Source of the DNA: Clostridiales bacterium | GTDB lineage: Bacteria > Bacillota > Clostridia > Christensenellales > Aristaeellaceae | Assembly: GCA_015056125.1 (NCBI GenBank) | Contig: SVGW01000004.1 | Location: 1-64,000 of the forward strand | Length of the DNA: 64,000 nucleotides | Reading direction: 5' to 3' | Part shown: in pieces, positions 1-10,319 of the stretch | Position numbering within the stretch: position 1 is the stretch's first letter | How the letters are laid out: each line of letters opens with the position of its first letter | Translations under genes and position numbers: made by a program | The notes under the pieces: model-generated | Databases searched by the model: none | What the model saw: the letters and a program-made list of their open reading frames with translations, nothing else | What the model was told of the DNA's origin: nothing

Positions 1-125
1 GCTTTCCATCCCTTTTTCACAGGGCTGGAAAGCCATTTTTGCAGTAAATGTGATGGATCGAATGGAAGACTGCTTTAGCTGACTTCCATTCGCAGTTTGT
101 CGAAAATACTTTTTCGACAAACTGA
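1..125. repeat. Right-hand part of a multi-hairpin intergenic element (family B, copy B2; truncated by window start)
   Basis: Nearly identical to 42556-42679 apart from one 1-nt indel in a T-run; ends in the hairpin agtttgtcgaaaa-tac-tttttcgacaaact and is followed by the terminator-like hairpin gctgccgcac..gtgcagcagc (126-151). Confidence 0.9.
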
Positions 126-163
126 GCTGCCGCACTTGTCCGTGCAGCAGCTTTTGGCTTTTA

Positions 164-1471
164 TCAGTAATCTGCCCCGTAAGGGAAGATGGCCACGATC
201 TCATCCTCAATATACACCAGGGTATACAGAGAACTGCCGTAAATCTGATAATTATTTAAAAATTCCTGAATATTGTAGGCCCTGTAGCAATTTTGCTTGG
301 TGCCGTAATAGAAAATACAATTGGGATCCACTACGTAATCATAGTTATCCACGCCGCCGTTGGTGAAAGTGGAAAAATTACCGCTATTATAATCCTCGCC
401 GCTGTACTTAAGGGTAACCAAATCGGCATTGATGCGCCAATCGCTATTTTTCATATAGATGCTGCTGATATAGCCAGCAGACACCTTGGTACGCTTTTCA
501 CTGGGCCGTCGCTGGAGATACACGGTATAGGTAGTGGAAGCCGTGCCGCTGACCACCTTGATGCTCACCGCCTGGGGTTCATCGGTCATATTGAACACCT
601 GGGAGGTCTGCCCACTGCGCACCACCTGGCCATTCACATAGATGGTGGCATTGTAATCCTGGGCTACAGGGGTAAAAGTGACCCGGGATACCCAATCTGC
701 CACAGTGAGGAGATAGGCCGTCTGATAGGGATTAAAGGCAGAGGGCACCATGACGCCGGTATTGGGGCAATTATGGGAGAGGCTGCTGAGCAAGGAATTG
801 CCGGAATAGGAGGGCGCGGTGGTCACCGTGGGATAATAAGGCAAATAAGGCGTAGCGGTGGGATAATATACCGGGGGCACGTAAGGCGTGGCCGTTGGCT
901 TGGGAACAGCGGTAGCCACTGCCGCATTGGGATCGGTGGAAAGATAGCGGCTGCGCACAAAGCCCCGCATCAGGCTGGACGTGCCCTGCAATTCCACATA
1001 GGTCCATTCGCTGCCCATCTGGGCCAGCGCAGTCACAGCGGTACCCTTGGCAACGCTGAAAATGGATTTATTGTTGATCACCGGGTCATCCGTTAAGGAG
1101 CATTTATCAATGGCCCACATGGTGGTGCCAGAGAAGGAGAGATTTTCTTTGAGGGTACCCTTTAAATCGGTCATGCCGGAAAGAGCGTCCTTGGTAATAT
1201 AGCCCAAGCGATAGCTGCCATCGCTGAGCCCATAGCCAATCATAATCCAATCCCCGGTAACGCCATATACTCGGGCCACGCCGCCGCCATACATGGCCTT
1301 GCCAGAATTGGCCCGGTAATAATATTCACCGGGGCCGGAATACACGGGATAGCTCCGGGCAAAGCGGGCAGTGGCATACACATTCAGGCTGGTCAGGGCG
1401 GCCTGGGCAGGAATGGCCAAGGACAAAATCAGCAGCAGCGCCAAAGCCAGGCAGATTACTCTCTTTTTCAT
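164..1471 (-). CDS. Secreted protein with SH3-like region, Pro/Thr linker and cadherin-like beta-sandwich C-terminal domain
   Basis: 435 aa ORF with signal peptide MKKRVICLALALLLILSLAIPAQA; C-terminal half paralogous to the neighbouring 1499-2224 product. Confidence 0.8.
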   Translation of the reverse strand: MKKRVICLALALLLILSLAIPAQAALTSLNVYATARFARSYPVYSGPGEYYYRANSGKAMYGGGVARVYGVTGDWIMIGYGLSDGSYRLGYITKDALSGMTDLKGTLKENLSFSGTTMWAIDKCSLTDDPVINNKSIFSVAKGTAVTALAQMGSEWTYVELQGTSSLMRGFVRSRYLSTDPNAAVATAVPKPTATPYVPPVYYPTATPYLPYYPTVTTAPSYSGNSLLSSLSHNCPNTGVMVPSAFNPYQTAYLLTVADWVSRVTFTPVAQDYNATIYVNGQVVRSGQTSQVFNMTDEPQAVSIKVVSGTASTTYTVYLQRRPSEKRTKVSAGYISSIYMKNSDWRINADLVTLKYSGEDYNSGNFSTFTNGGVDNYDYVVDPNCIFYYGTKQNCYRAYNIQEFLNNYQIYGSSLYTLVYIEDEIVAIFPYGADY

Positions 1472-1498
1472 TTTGTTTTTCTCCTTTCGCGCTTCCGC

Positions 1499-2224
1499 TT
1501 AATAATCCGCCCCATAGGGGAACACGGCCACAATCTCATCTTCCATGTAAACGATGGAGTAAAGAGAACTGCCGTAGAGCAGATAATTGCTCATGAATTC
1601 CTGAATATTATAGGCCCGGTAGCAATTTTGCTTGGTACCGAAATAGAACAGGCAATTGGGATTCACGGCATAGTCATAGCGGTTCTTTTCCACGGTGGCG
1701 TTGGTAAAGGTGGAATAATTGCCGCCGGAATAGTCGGTGCTCCTATATTTCATGGTCACCAGGTCGGCGTCCATGCGCCAGGTAGTGCCCTTGAGGTAAA
1801 TATTGTTGATATAGCCGGAGGACACCCGGGTGCGCTTTTCACTGGGCCGGCGCTGAAGGAAAATGGTGTAGGTGGTGGAGGCGCCGCCGTTGGTGACAGT
1901 GATGTTCACCGCCTGGGGCTCATCCGTCATGGGGATTACCTGGGAGGCTTGCCCGCTGCGCACCACCTGGCCGTTCACCCGGATGGTGGCATTGGGATCC
2001 TGGGCTACGGGGGTAAAGGTGGGGCGGGATACCCAATTGGCCACAGTGAGCACATAGTGGGTTTGATAAGAATTAAAGGCAGAGGGCAGCATAATGCCGG
2101 TATTGGGGCAATTATGGATCAGGCCGCTGAGCAGGGTGCTGCCATAGGCGGCGCCATCCGCCAGCGCCGGAACGCAGGCCAACAGCAAAATCAAAGTAAG
2201 AAGCACAGATACCGCTCGTTTCAT
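1499..2224 (-). CDS. Secreted cadherin-like beta-sandwich protein (short paralogue of upstream gene)
   Basis: 241 aa, signal peptide; shares CPNTGxMxPSAFNxYQTxYxLTVAxWVSRxTFTPVAQD and the C-terminus with the 164-1471 product. Confidence 0.8.
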   Translation of the reverse strand: MKRAVSVLLTLILLLACVPALADGAAYGSTLLSGLIHNCPNTGIMLPSAFNSYQTHYVLTVANWVSRPTFTPVAQDPNATIRVNGQVVRSGQASQVIPMTDEPQAVNITVTNGGASTTYTIFLQRRPSEKRTRVSSGYINNIYLKGTTWRMDADLVTMKYRSTDYSGGNYSTFTNATVEKNRYDYAVNPNCLFYFGTKQNCYRAYNIQEFMSNYLLYGSSLYSIVYMEDEIVAVFPYGADY

Positions 2225-2442
2225 AAGGGCTCTCCTCCTGAAAAATGGGATTCACTCATAGAACGGAAGTAATTGGCATTTTCTTTCCAATCTTCCAAAA
2301 ATATTTATATTATATTATAACACTATATTTTCCCCCTATACAACCACCATGTTATTACAAATACCTAACAAAAAAAGAAGCCTGCCCCCGAAAAGGGGCA
2401 GACTCCTTCCAGGCCGACACTCTGCCGACCAAGCAAATTTTA

Positions 2443-3612
2443 TTACACTTCGGGGATCTCGATCTTGATTTCGTGGCCCACTTCGGCAGACTTTACGATA
2501 CCATCGATAATCGCCTGGTTGTAGAGAATCTGGGAAGAGGGAACGGGGGCGGGCTTGCCTTCCTTGATAGCATCCAGGAAGGAGCGCACCTTCATTTCAA
2601 ACAGGCTCTTGTCGCACTTGATGATCGGGATCTTGGTCTGGGTCTGCAATCCGGCCACATCAGTATACAGGGTCATTTCGCCGCCCACAGTGCCGTTCCA
2701 GCAATCGGTGGAGGGAATGCGCAGAGCAGCCTTCTTGCCCAGGATCACGGTATCGCCGGGAGTATCCAGGTGCATCGCCCAGGAAATACGGAAGTCCAAT
2801 ACGATGCCGCCTTCCAGACGGACGAACGCAGCCGCAAAATCTTCCACGTTGAAGCGATCGGCATTTTCCTTGGCGGTATGGTCCTTGTCGGGACGCTGAT
2901 ACTTTTCATTGGTGCCAAAGAAATTGGAGGTGTAGCCGGTGACGGTGAGGGGCTTGGGATAGCCGATGGCGTTGAGTACCATATCCAGGCTGTAGCAGCC
3001 GATATCGCCCATGGCGCCGATACCGCCGGTTTTCTTTTCAATGAAGGTGGAGTTGGGAATGCCACGGCGACGGCCGCCGCCGGTCTGGATATAATAGATT
3101 TCGCCCAGTTCGCCGGATTCCACGATCTTCTTGATCTGCTGCATATTGGGATCCATGCGGGGCTGGAAGCCGATGGTGAGCAATTTGCCCGTTTCCTTTT
3201 CGGCCTTCATTACTTCCACCGCTTCTTCCACGGTCACCGTGAAGGGCTTTTCCAAAAGCACATGCACACCGGCGCGAAGAGAATCGATGGTGCACTCGGC
3301 GTGGGTAGTATTGTAGGTGCACACGCTCACAGCATCCAGCTTTTCATTTTCCAGCATGGACTTGTGATCGGGATAGAAGCGGATATTGGTGTAATCCACG
3401 CCCATCTTTTCGCAGAAAGCCTGGCACTTTCCGGGGATCAGATCGGCCATAGCTACCACTTCCACATCGGGGAACTTTACATACTGCTGAATATGGGCTT
3501 CGGCAATCCAGCCGGTACCGATAATACCAACCTTCAGCTTTTTGCTGGTGTCAATCTTCTTTTCATCCACAGACTGAGTAGTTTGGCTCAGAACAGCATC
3601 GCCATTTGCCAT
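2443..3612 (-). CDS. Gfo/Idh/MocA family oxidoreductase
   Basis: 389 aa; Rossmann motif KVGIIGTGWIAEAHIQQY, LLEKPFTVTVEEA; close paralogue of 10536-11705. Confidence 0.93.
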   Translation of the reverse strand: MANGDAVLSQTTQSVDEKKIDTSKKLKVGIIGTGWIAEAHIQQYVKFPDVEVVAMADLIPGKCQAFCEKMGVDYTNIRFYPDHKSMLENEKLDAVSVCTYNTTHAECTIDSLRAGVHVLLEKPFTVTVEEAVEVMKAEKETGKLLTIGFQPRMDPNMQQIKKIVESGELGEIYYIQTGGGRRRGIPNSTFIEKKTGGIGAMGDIGCYSLDMVLNAIGYPKPLTVTGYTSNFFGTNEKYQRPDKDHTAKENADRFNVEDFAAAFVRLEGGIVLDFRISWAMHLDTPGDTVILGKKAALRIPSTDCWNGTVGGEMTLYTDVAGLQTQTKIPIIKCDKSLFEMKVRSFLDAIKEGKPAPVPSSQILYNQAIIDGIVKSAEVGHEIKIEIPEV

Positions 3613-3875
3613 GATGATATCCTCCTTATCTATCGCCGTGCCGCCAATATGCGTGCGCAGCGCCTTATTGATTAGATTATACCATATATTCCCCGTTTCT
3701 GTCGAGCATCAATTTCCATTCAAAGTGACAAATCATACAGTTTTTGTGACATCGAAGCCGAAAAAAGTGTTGTTTTATTGACACTTTGCGCTTCGGCCTG
3801 CTTTGACCAGCATACTTTCTGGCAGCGATCGCATATCATCAAGGGAAAACGGCTCAATCAGAAGGAGGCATCGCC

Positions 3876-5375
3876 ATGGAACAGGATTATGCCCGGGGCA
3901 CGCGGCCCCTTTATCGGGACATTGCAGAGCGTACCCAGGGAGATATGTATATCGGTGTGGTAGGCCCGGTCAGGAGTGGGAAAAGCACTTTTATTGCAGG
4001 ATTTCTGGAAAAAATGGTGCTCCCCTATATGGCGCCCGGGCCCCGGAAGGAGAGGCTCACCGATGAAATGCCCCAATCCGCCTCCGGCAAAACCGTCATG
4101 ACCACCCAGCCCAAATTTCTTCCCGGAGAAGGGGCCGCCGAAGTATTTCTGGATCACAACGCAACCGCCCGGGTGCGGATGGTGGATTCGGTGGGTTACC
4201 TCATCCCCGGCGCGCTGGGCACCCAGGAAGGAGACGCCGCCCGAATGGTATCCACCCCCTGGGCGGACAGGGATTTACCCTTTGAAGAGGCAGCAGCCCT
4301 GGGCACGAAAAAAGTAATTGAGGATCATGCCACCATTGGCGTGGTAGTCACCTGCGATGGCACTGTGGCAGATTTGCCCCGTTCCAATTATGTGGCAGCA
4401 GAGGAACAGGTGATCCGGCAGCTAAAAGAACTGAAAAAGCCCTTTGCGGTGGTGCTCAATTCCGCCCGCCCTGAAAGCAGCGAGGCCAAAGCCCTGCGCG
4501 CTTCCCTGGAAAGCAAATACGATGTGCCCGTATCCCTCTTGAATGTGAAGGAAATGGAAAGCGATGATATCCAATCGCTGCTCTCCGCTCTGCTGATGGA
4601 ATTTCCCCTGCAGGAAGTGCATTTCTCTCTTCCCTCCTGGGTGGGTGCCCTGGAAGAAAGCCACTGGCTGCCCCAGCATGCACTGGATACGATTCGGGAG
4701 CTGGGCACGCAGCTAAAAAAAGTGCGGGATAAAGAAAAAATTGCCGCCGCCTTTGCTTCCTCCCCCTATCTGGATGCACCTCGGGATGAGCAGGTGGCCC
4801 TGGGCGAGGGAAAAGTGCGCTGCCTGCTTCCGGTGCAGGAAGGGCTGTTTAATCAGGTGCTGTCCGAACAGTGCGGAGAAACCATCACTGGGGATGCTCA
4901 TCTTCTTTCTCTCATGAAGGAGCTGGTATCTGCCAAACGGGAATACGATCGGGTGGCCGGGGCCATGAAGGCCGTGCAGCAAACGGGCTATGGCCTGGTA
5001 ACGCCCGCCATGGGTGAAATTCAGCTCCAGCCGCCCCAGCTCATGCGTCAGGGCAGCCGCTATGGCGTAAGGCTTCGGGCCAGCGCCCCCACGCTGCATC
5101 TGATCCGTTCGGATATTGAAACGGAAATTGCCCCGGTGCTGGGCACCCAGGAGCAAAGCGAGCAATTTGTAAAAACTCTGGAAGAAGAATATGAAAAGGA
5201 TCCTCAAAGCCTGTGGGATACCAATTTCTTTGGCAAATCCCTGAAGGATCTGATCCGGGAGGGGCTGTCGGGAAAGCTAAGCCAAATGCCCGTGGATGCC
5301 CAGGAAAAGGTGCAGTCTGCGCTGACCAAAATGCTCAATGAGGGAGACGGGGGCATGATCTGCATTCTGCTGTAA
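3876..5375 (+). CDS. spoIVA: Stage IV sporulation protein A
   Basis: 499 aa; MYIGVVGPVRSGKSTFI Walker A and full-length SpoIVA-like sequence. Confidence 0.97.
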   Translation: MEQDYARGTRPLYRDIAERTQGDMYIGVVGPVRSGKSTFIAGFLEKMVLPYMAPGPRKERLTDEMPQSASGKTVMTTQPKFLPGEGAAEVFLDHNATARVRMVDSVGYLIPGALGTQEGDAARMVSTPWADRDLPFEEAAALGTKKVIEDHATIGVVVTCDGTVADLPRSNYVAAEEQVIRQLKELKKPFAVVLNSARPESSEAKALRASLESKYDVPVSLLNVKEMESDDIQSLLSALLMEFPLQEVHFSLPSWVGALEESHWLPQHALDTIRELGTQLKKVRDKEKIAAAFASSPYLDAPRDEQVALGEGKVRCLLPVQEGLFNQVLSEQCGETITGDAHLLSLMKELVSAKREYDRVAGAMKAVQQTGYGLVTPAMGEIQLQPPQLMRQGSRYGVRLRASAPTLHLIRSDIETEIAPVLGTQEQSEQFVKTLEEEYEKDPQSLWDTNFFGKSLKDLIREGLSGKLSQMPVDAQEKVQSALTKMLNEGDGGMICILL

Positions 5376-5387
5376 AGGAGGAGCAAC

Positions 5388-5421
5388 GGGCGGAGCAGAA
5401 ATGCCGCCCGGCCCTTTTTTT
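5388..5421 (+). terminator. Intrinsic terminator after spoIVA
   Basis: GGGCGGagcagaaatgCCGCCC followed by a T-run. Confidence 0.7.
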
Positions 5422-5542
5422 ACACCATTGTCACATTCCCGCCATAAAGAAAAAGGGTTTTAGGGCTGTACATTTTTGCAAATTTGCGGTATGATGTAGT
5501 AGAGTTTTCATGCTCTGATTTTTTTGAAATGAGGGAACTGCA

Positions 5543-6007
5543 TTGTATACCGAACAGGATTTTACCGATATTCGCGCCCAACTGAATAAGCGCCTCCTTT
5601 TAACAGCCATTCCCACCGTAATCTTGCTGGCGGGCATCATCGTCTCTTTTATTTTCCGTATTAAGCTCCTCACCATGGCCCTGTCGCTGATCCTTGGCGC
5701 CGGGCTGATCTTTGCCTACAGCATGCTGATCTATCCCGTGTATGCCTATAAGCGCCATCTCAACAACGTGCTTCACGGCAAAACCCGCACCCTCACCGGC
5801 GCCTTCAAGGAAATGGAAGAGGGCGATGTGATCCGGGAAGGCGTGCATTATTATCCCATGCTGCTGAACGTGGGCGATATGAAAAGCCCCGAAGATGATC
5901 GGCTCTTCTACTTTGACGCCAATCTCCCAAAGCCTGATTGGCAGGTGGGCGAAAAGCTCACCATCATCTCCCATGATAAAGCCGTGGGCGCCTGGGAAAG
6001 GGCATAA
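5543..6007 (+). CDS. Small membrane protein of unknown function (TTG start)
   Basis: 154 aa, two hydrophobic segments near the N-terminus. Confidence 0.65.
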   Translation: MYTEQDFTDIRAQLNKRLLLTAIPTVILLAGIIVSFIFRIKLLTMALSLILGAGLIFAYSMLIYPVYAYKRHLNNVLHGKTRTLTGAFKEMEEGDVIREGVHYYPMLLNVGDMKSPEDDRLFYFDANLPKPDWQVGEKLTIISHDKAVGAWERA

Positions 6008-6033
6008 TAGGAATTAAAGAAGGTAATATTAAC

Positions 6034-6402
6034 ATGAAAAATCCACCCTGCATCCTGGTTTTGGTAACCGTGCAAAAGGAATGCAGCCGCCTGATCCAGC
6101 GTGGAAAAGCGATATCGGATGAACAAAATCTCCCCTTGCATGTACTCCATGTAGCCACGGGCAAAAATCTTCTTGGCACACCGGACGCCGCAGCGGCGCT
6201 TAACCATCTTTTTTCCCTGGCCCATGAAGTGGATGCGGAAATGAATATCCTCTATGAATCCAACGCCCTTTCCGCCATCGCCCGCTATGCCAAGGAGCAC
6301 AGCGCTCAAGTAGTGGTGACCGGCCCGGATAAAAGCGGCTTTTCTTCCCAGCTGGAAGCGCTGCTTCCAGAAAAAACAACGCTCCTTTGCCTGGAAGAAT
6401 GA
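6034..6402 (+). CDS. Universal stress protein (UspA-like)
   Basis: 122 aa; ILVLVTVQKECSRLIQRG...VVVTGPDKSGFSSQLEALLP resembles the Usp fold. Confidence 0.7.
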   Translation: MKNPPCILVLVTVQKECSRLIQRGKAISDEQNLPLHVLHVATGKNLLGTPDAAAALNHLFSLAHEVDAEMNILYESNALSAIARYAKEHSAQVVVTGPDKSGFSSQLEALLPEKTTLLCLEE

Positions 6403-6410
6403 TCTTTCCA

Positions 6411-6437
6411 AAAACGCCTCTTTTCAGGGGCGTTTTT
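6411..6437 (+). terminator. Intrinsic terminator
   Basis: aaaacgcctcttttcaggggcgtttttt. Confidence 0.8.
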
Positions 6438-6492
6438 TCTTGCTTCCTCCAGAAAAGGAGCGTATAATAGAAACGTTAAGAAGGGAGACGCT

Positions 6493-7872
6493 ATGATGTT
6501 CCGCAGAAAAAAAGCATTATCGCCAGAAATCGGAACCACCTTTTCCAATAAAGACCTGCTCCGCTTGATCCTGCCGCTGCTGGGCGAGCAGCTTTTAGCC
6601 ACCATGGTGGGCATTATAGATACAGCCATGGTATCCGGGGTAGGCGAAAGCGCCGTGGCCGCTGTTTCGTTGGTCAATACCCTGAATATATGTCTGGTTC
6701 AGCTCTTTATCTCCATGTGTGCCGGAGGCTCCATCATCGCCTCGCAGTATTTCGGCAATAAAGATTTGGAAAACGGTCGCATCTCCAGCCATCAGCTTTT
6801 GCTGTCCTCCGTCAGCATTGCCAGCGTGCTGGCTATTTTGCTCGTTGCTTTCAACCGCCCTATCATGCGCCTGATGGACAGCGGAAACGATCCCGTGGTT
6901 TTTGAGCAGGCCTGCACCTATCTGATCATTACGGCGATTTCCTATCCCTTTACGGCCATTCAGTCCTCCGGCGTCAGCCTGCTCCGGGTGATGGGAAACA
7001 CCAAAGTATCTTTGTATTCCAGCTTGATTGTAAATATCGTCAATATCACCGGTAACGCCATTTTGATTCATCCCTGCGGCCTGGGGGTGGCCGGCGCCGC
7101 CCTGGCTACGCTCTTGGGGCACATCGTGGCCTCCGTAATCGTATGCCGATTAATGTTTAACCCCCATTTGCCTCTGCATTTTATCAAGCCCGGCCAGCCA
7201 GGATTTTTCCGCTTCAAAGGGGATATGATCAAGCGGATCATGCGCCTGGGCGTGCCCAGCGGCATTGAAAACAGCATTTTCCAATTCGGGCGGCTGCTGG
7301 TTACTTCCCTGGTGGCCACCTTCCCCACGGCGCTTCGTGCCGCTCATGGCATTTGCAACAGCGTCACTTCCTTCGCTTATTTGCCAAATAGTGCCCTGGC
7401 GCTGGCGGCCATTACTGTAATCGGCCGATTGATCGGGGCCAATCAGAAGGAAGAAGCCTGGTATTACGGCAAAAAGCTACTGCGCTGGCTTTATGTGGCC
7501 CTGCTGCCCACCAACCTGATTCTGTGCTTTTTTTCCACGCCCCTGGTGCGATTGTTCAATCTTTCCGCTGAAGCCGTTCCTGTGGCTTCCCAGATCGTAT
7601 TCCTCTTTGGTTTCCTTTCCATCATCATGTATGCTCCTGCTTTCGGCCTTGGTAGCATCCTTCGCGCCGCCGGGGATGTGCGCTATACCGTGTGGGTATC
7701 CATTCCCAGCATGCTCATCCTGCGGTTGGGTTTCAGCTATCTGTTTGTATACGCCTTTGATCTTTCCCTGCTGGGCGTATGGCTGGCCATGCATCTGGAC
7801 TGGATCGCCCGGGCCATCGGCTTCCTTTCCCGGTTCCTGTCCAAAAAATGGTTGAACAAGCGCGCCATATAA
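6493..7872 (+). CDS. MATE family efflux transporter
   Basis: 459 aa; LILPLLGEQLLATMVGIIDTAMVSGVGESAVAAVSLVNTLN. Confidence 0.95.
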   Translation: MMFRRKKALSPEIGTTFSNKDLLRLILPLLGEQLLATMVGIIDTAMVSGVGESAVAAVSLVNTLNICLVQLFISMCAGGSIIASQYFGNKDLENGRISSHQLLLSSVSIASVLAILLVAFNRPIMRLMDSGNDPVVFEQACTYLIITAISYPFTAIQSSGVSLLRVMGNTKVSLYSSLIVNIVNITGNAILIHPCGLGVAGAALATLLGHIVASVIVCRLMFNPHLPLHFIKPGQPGFFRFKGDMIKRIMRLGVPSGIENSIFQFGRLLVTSLVATFPTALRAAHGICNSVTSFAYLPNSALALAAITVIGRLIGANQKEEAWYYGKKLLRWLYVALLPTNLILCFFSTPLVRLFNLSAEAVPVASQIVFLFGFLSIIMYAPAFGLGSILRAAGDVRYTVWVSIPSMLILRLGFSYLFVYAFDLSLLGVWLAMHLDWIARAIGFLSRFLSKKWLNKRAI

Positions 7873-7885
7873 GAAAGGAGAACCT

Positions 7886-9259
7886 ATGCTTTTTCGATCA
7901 AAACACCCTCTCCCTCAGGAAAGAACCTTCTCCAATCAGCAATTGGTACACTTGATCCTTCCCCTGATTGCTGAGCAGTTGCTGGCGATATTAGTTGGCG
8001 TGGTGGATACGCTGATGGTATCCGGCGTTGGCGAAAGCGCCGTGGCAGCCGTTTCCATGGTGGATATCCTCAATATTCTCTTTGTGCAGTTTTTTAGCGC
8101 CATGTGCACCGGCGGTGCTATCGTGGCTGCTCAGTATCTGGGCAATAAGGATTACCCCAATGCCTGCAACGCCGCCAAGCAGCTGATACTCTTTACCGTT
8201 CTTCTCTCCTCGGCGATCTCCGTTGCAATCATCCTGCTCCATCGCCAGGTGATTGGGCTTATGGATGATAACAGCGACCCCGCCGTATTTGAGCAGGCCT
8301 GCACTTATCTGATGATCACTGCCTGCTCCTATCCTTTCCTGGGCATTTACAATGGCTGCGCAGGGCTGATGCGGTCTATGGGCAATTCAAAAACCTCCAT
8401 GTGGACCAGCATTATCATGAATATCGTAAACGTGGGCGGCAATGCCCTGCTGATTCATCCCTGCGGCATGGGCGTAGCCGGCGCGGCCACGGCCACGCTT
8501 TTATCCCGCGTGGTATCTTCCCTGGTGATTTTGCGGCTGATGTTTCGGGATAATCAGCCCATTCATCTGCCGCCCCTCCACACCAAAGGTTTTTTCCGCC
8601 TGGATCTTTCCATGATCAAGCGCATTTTCAGTCTGGGCCTTCCCAGCGGCATCGAAACCAGCCTGTTCCAGGTGGGCCGGGTATTGATTATGGGCATCAT
8701 TGCTACTTTTCCCACCGCCATCCGGGCGGCCAATGGTATTGGCAACAGCGTATCCAGCTTGGCCGTAATCCCCTTTTCCGGCATTTCCCTGGCAACGGTC
8801 ACGGTGATCGGGCAGCTGATTGGCGCGGATAAGAAGGATGAAGCCAGATACTACGCCAAAAAGCTGCTCACCCTGATGTACGTATCCATCTTTCCCTTAA
8901 ATGTGGCCCTGTTCTTCTGGGCCGAGCCGCTGGTGCGCATGTTTAATCTCACCGATGCAGGCATCTCTGTTGCGGTGGAAGTGCTGCGCCTTTTCGCCGT
9001 CTTCACCATCTTCACCTATCCTTCTTCCTTTGGCACCACCGGCGTTCTGCGCGCCGCTGGCGACGTCAAGTATGCTATGTATGTGGCCATCCTCAGCATG
9101 CTTCTGGTGCGGGTGGGCATGAGCTATCTGTTAGTATACGGTTTTGGCCTGTCGCTGCTGGGAGTATGGCTCTCCATGTGTCTGGATTGGGTAGTGAGAA
9201 GCATCTTCTTCCTGATCCGCCTCAAAGGCAATGCCTGGCTCGAAAAAAAGGTAATTTAA
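7886..9259 (+). CDS. MATE family efflux transporter (tandem paralogue)
   Basis: 457 aa; similar to the preceding ORF throughout. Confidence 0.95.
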   Translation: MLFRSKHPLPQERTFSNQQLVHLILPLIAEQLLAILVGVVDTLMVSGVGESAVAAVSMVDILNILFVQFFSAMCTGGAIVAAQYLGNKDYPNACNAAKQLILFTVLLSSAISVAIILLHRQVIGLMDDNSDPAVFEQACTYLMITACSYPFLGIYNGCAGLMRSMGNSKTSMWTSIIMNIVNVGGNALLIHPCGMGVAGAATATLLSRVVSSLVILRLMFRDNQPIHLPPLHTKGFFRLDLSMIKRIFSLGLPSGIETSLFQVGRVLIMGIIATFPTAIRAANGIGNSVSSLAVIPFSGISLATVTVIGQLIGADKKDEARYYAKKLLTLMYVSIFPLNVALFFWAEPLVRMFNLTDAGISVAVEVLRLFAVFTIFTYPSSFGTTGVLRAAGDVKYAMYVAILSMLLVRVGMSYLLVYGFGLSLLGVWLSMCLDWVVRSIFFLIRLKGNAWLEKKVI

Positions 9260-9286
9260 ATAATATTCTTATTTGGAGGCTTTCCT

Positions 9287-10306
9287 ATGAAAAATTACGC
9301 TTTGGATTACATGCTGTCTCTGCTTGCCATCCCCTCTCCCACGGGCTTCACCCGGGCCGCTACCGATTATCTTCTGGATACCTTGACCAACCTTGGCTTT
9401 TCTCCCATTCGGGATCGGAAGGGCTGCGTCATTTGTGAACTGGGCGGCGAAGGGCATGGCATTCTGCTCTCTGCCCATGTGGATACCCTGGGCGCCATGG
9501 TGCGCTCTGTGAAGGGAAACGGCCGCATCCGCTACACTCATGTGGGCGGCTGGCAGGATACCACGGTAGAAACGGAAAACTGCCTGGTGCATACCCGGGA
9601 TGGCCGCAGCTACAGCGGCACCGTGCAATCCACCAAGGCCAGCCAGCACGTATTTTCCGGCATGGGTGCGGAAAACCGCAGCGAGGAAACGCTGGAAATC
9701 GTGCTGGATGAGCAGGTAAAATCCGCCGCCGATGTGGAAAATCTGGGCATTGAAACGGGCTGCTACATTTCCTGGGATCCCCGCACGGTGCTCACCGAAT
9801 CCGGCTATTTAAAGAGCCGCCATCTGGATGATAAAGCCAGCGCGGGCATGCTGCTGGCCCTGGCGAGAATGATTTCCGAAGGCAAGATTACCCTCAAGCG
9901 CCGGGTAGCCATCCTGTTTACCGTATTTGAAGAAGTAGGCCACGGCGGGGCCATCAAGCTGCCCGAGGGCATTGAGGATATGCTGGCCGTGGATATGGGT
10001 TGCGTGGGCGATGACCTGAAATGCGATGAAACCATGGTATCCATCTGCGTGAAGGATTCCTCCGGCCCCTTCCACTATGAATTTACCAATGAGTTGATTG
10101 CCGTAGCCAAGAAGGAAGGGCTGCGCTATGCCGCCGATGTGTATCCTTCTTACTCCTCCGATGCTGCCGCTGCCCTGAAGGCGGGCAATGATGTGCGCTT
10201 TGCGCTGATTGGCACCGGCGTATTTGCTTCCCACGGCTACGAGCGCACGCACGTGCTGGGCATTGAAAACACCTGTCTGCTCATCCAGAAGTACCTGGAG
10301 CTTTGA
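9287..10306 (+). CDS. M42 family metallopeptidase
   Basis: 339 aa; AHVDTLGAMV, RHLDDKASAGMLLAL, FTVFEEVGHGGA, VDMG motifs. Confidence 0.93.
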   Translation: MKNYALDYMLSLLAIPSPTGFTRAATDYLLDTLTNLGFSPIRDRKGCVICELGGEGHGILLSAHVDTLGAMVRSVKGNGRIRYTHVGGWQDTTVETENCLVHTRDGRSYSGTVQSTKASQHVFSGMGAENRSEETLEIVLDEQVKSAADVENLGIETGCYISWDPRTVLTESGYLKSRHLDDKASAGMLLALARMISEGKITLKRRVAILFTVFEEVGHGGAIKLPEGIEDMLAVDMGCVGDDLKCDETMVSICVKDSSGPFHYEFTNELIAVAKKEGLRYAADVYPSYSSDAAAALKAGNDVRFALIGTGVFASHGYERTHVLGIENTCLLIQKYLEL

Positions 10307-10319
10307 GTAGGAAAATAAA

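Noticed and set aside
2245-3675. 476-aa plus-strand ORF antisense to the Gfo/Idh gene (and similar long antisense ORFs at 10449-11732, 12221-13639, 51155-52591)
   Set aside because: Antisense shadow ORFs of GC-rich coding genes; His/Gly/Ile-rich translations without domain signatures.
6493-9259. Tandem MATE genes as a heterodimeric exporter
   Set aside because: MATE transporters are generally single-polypeptide; the pair is most simply a tandem duplication.
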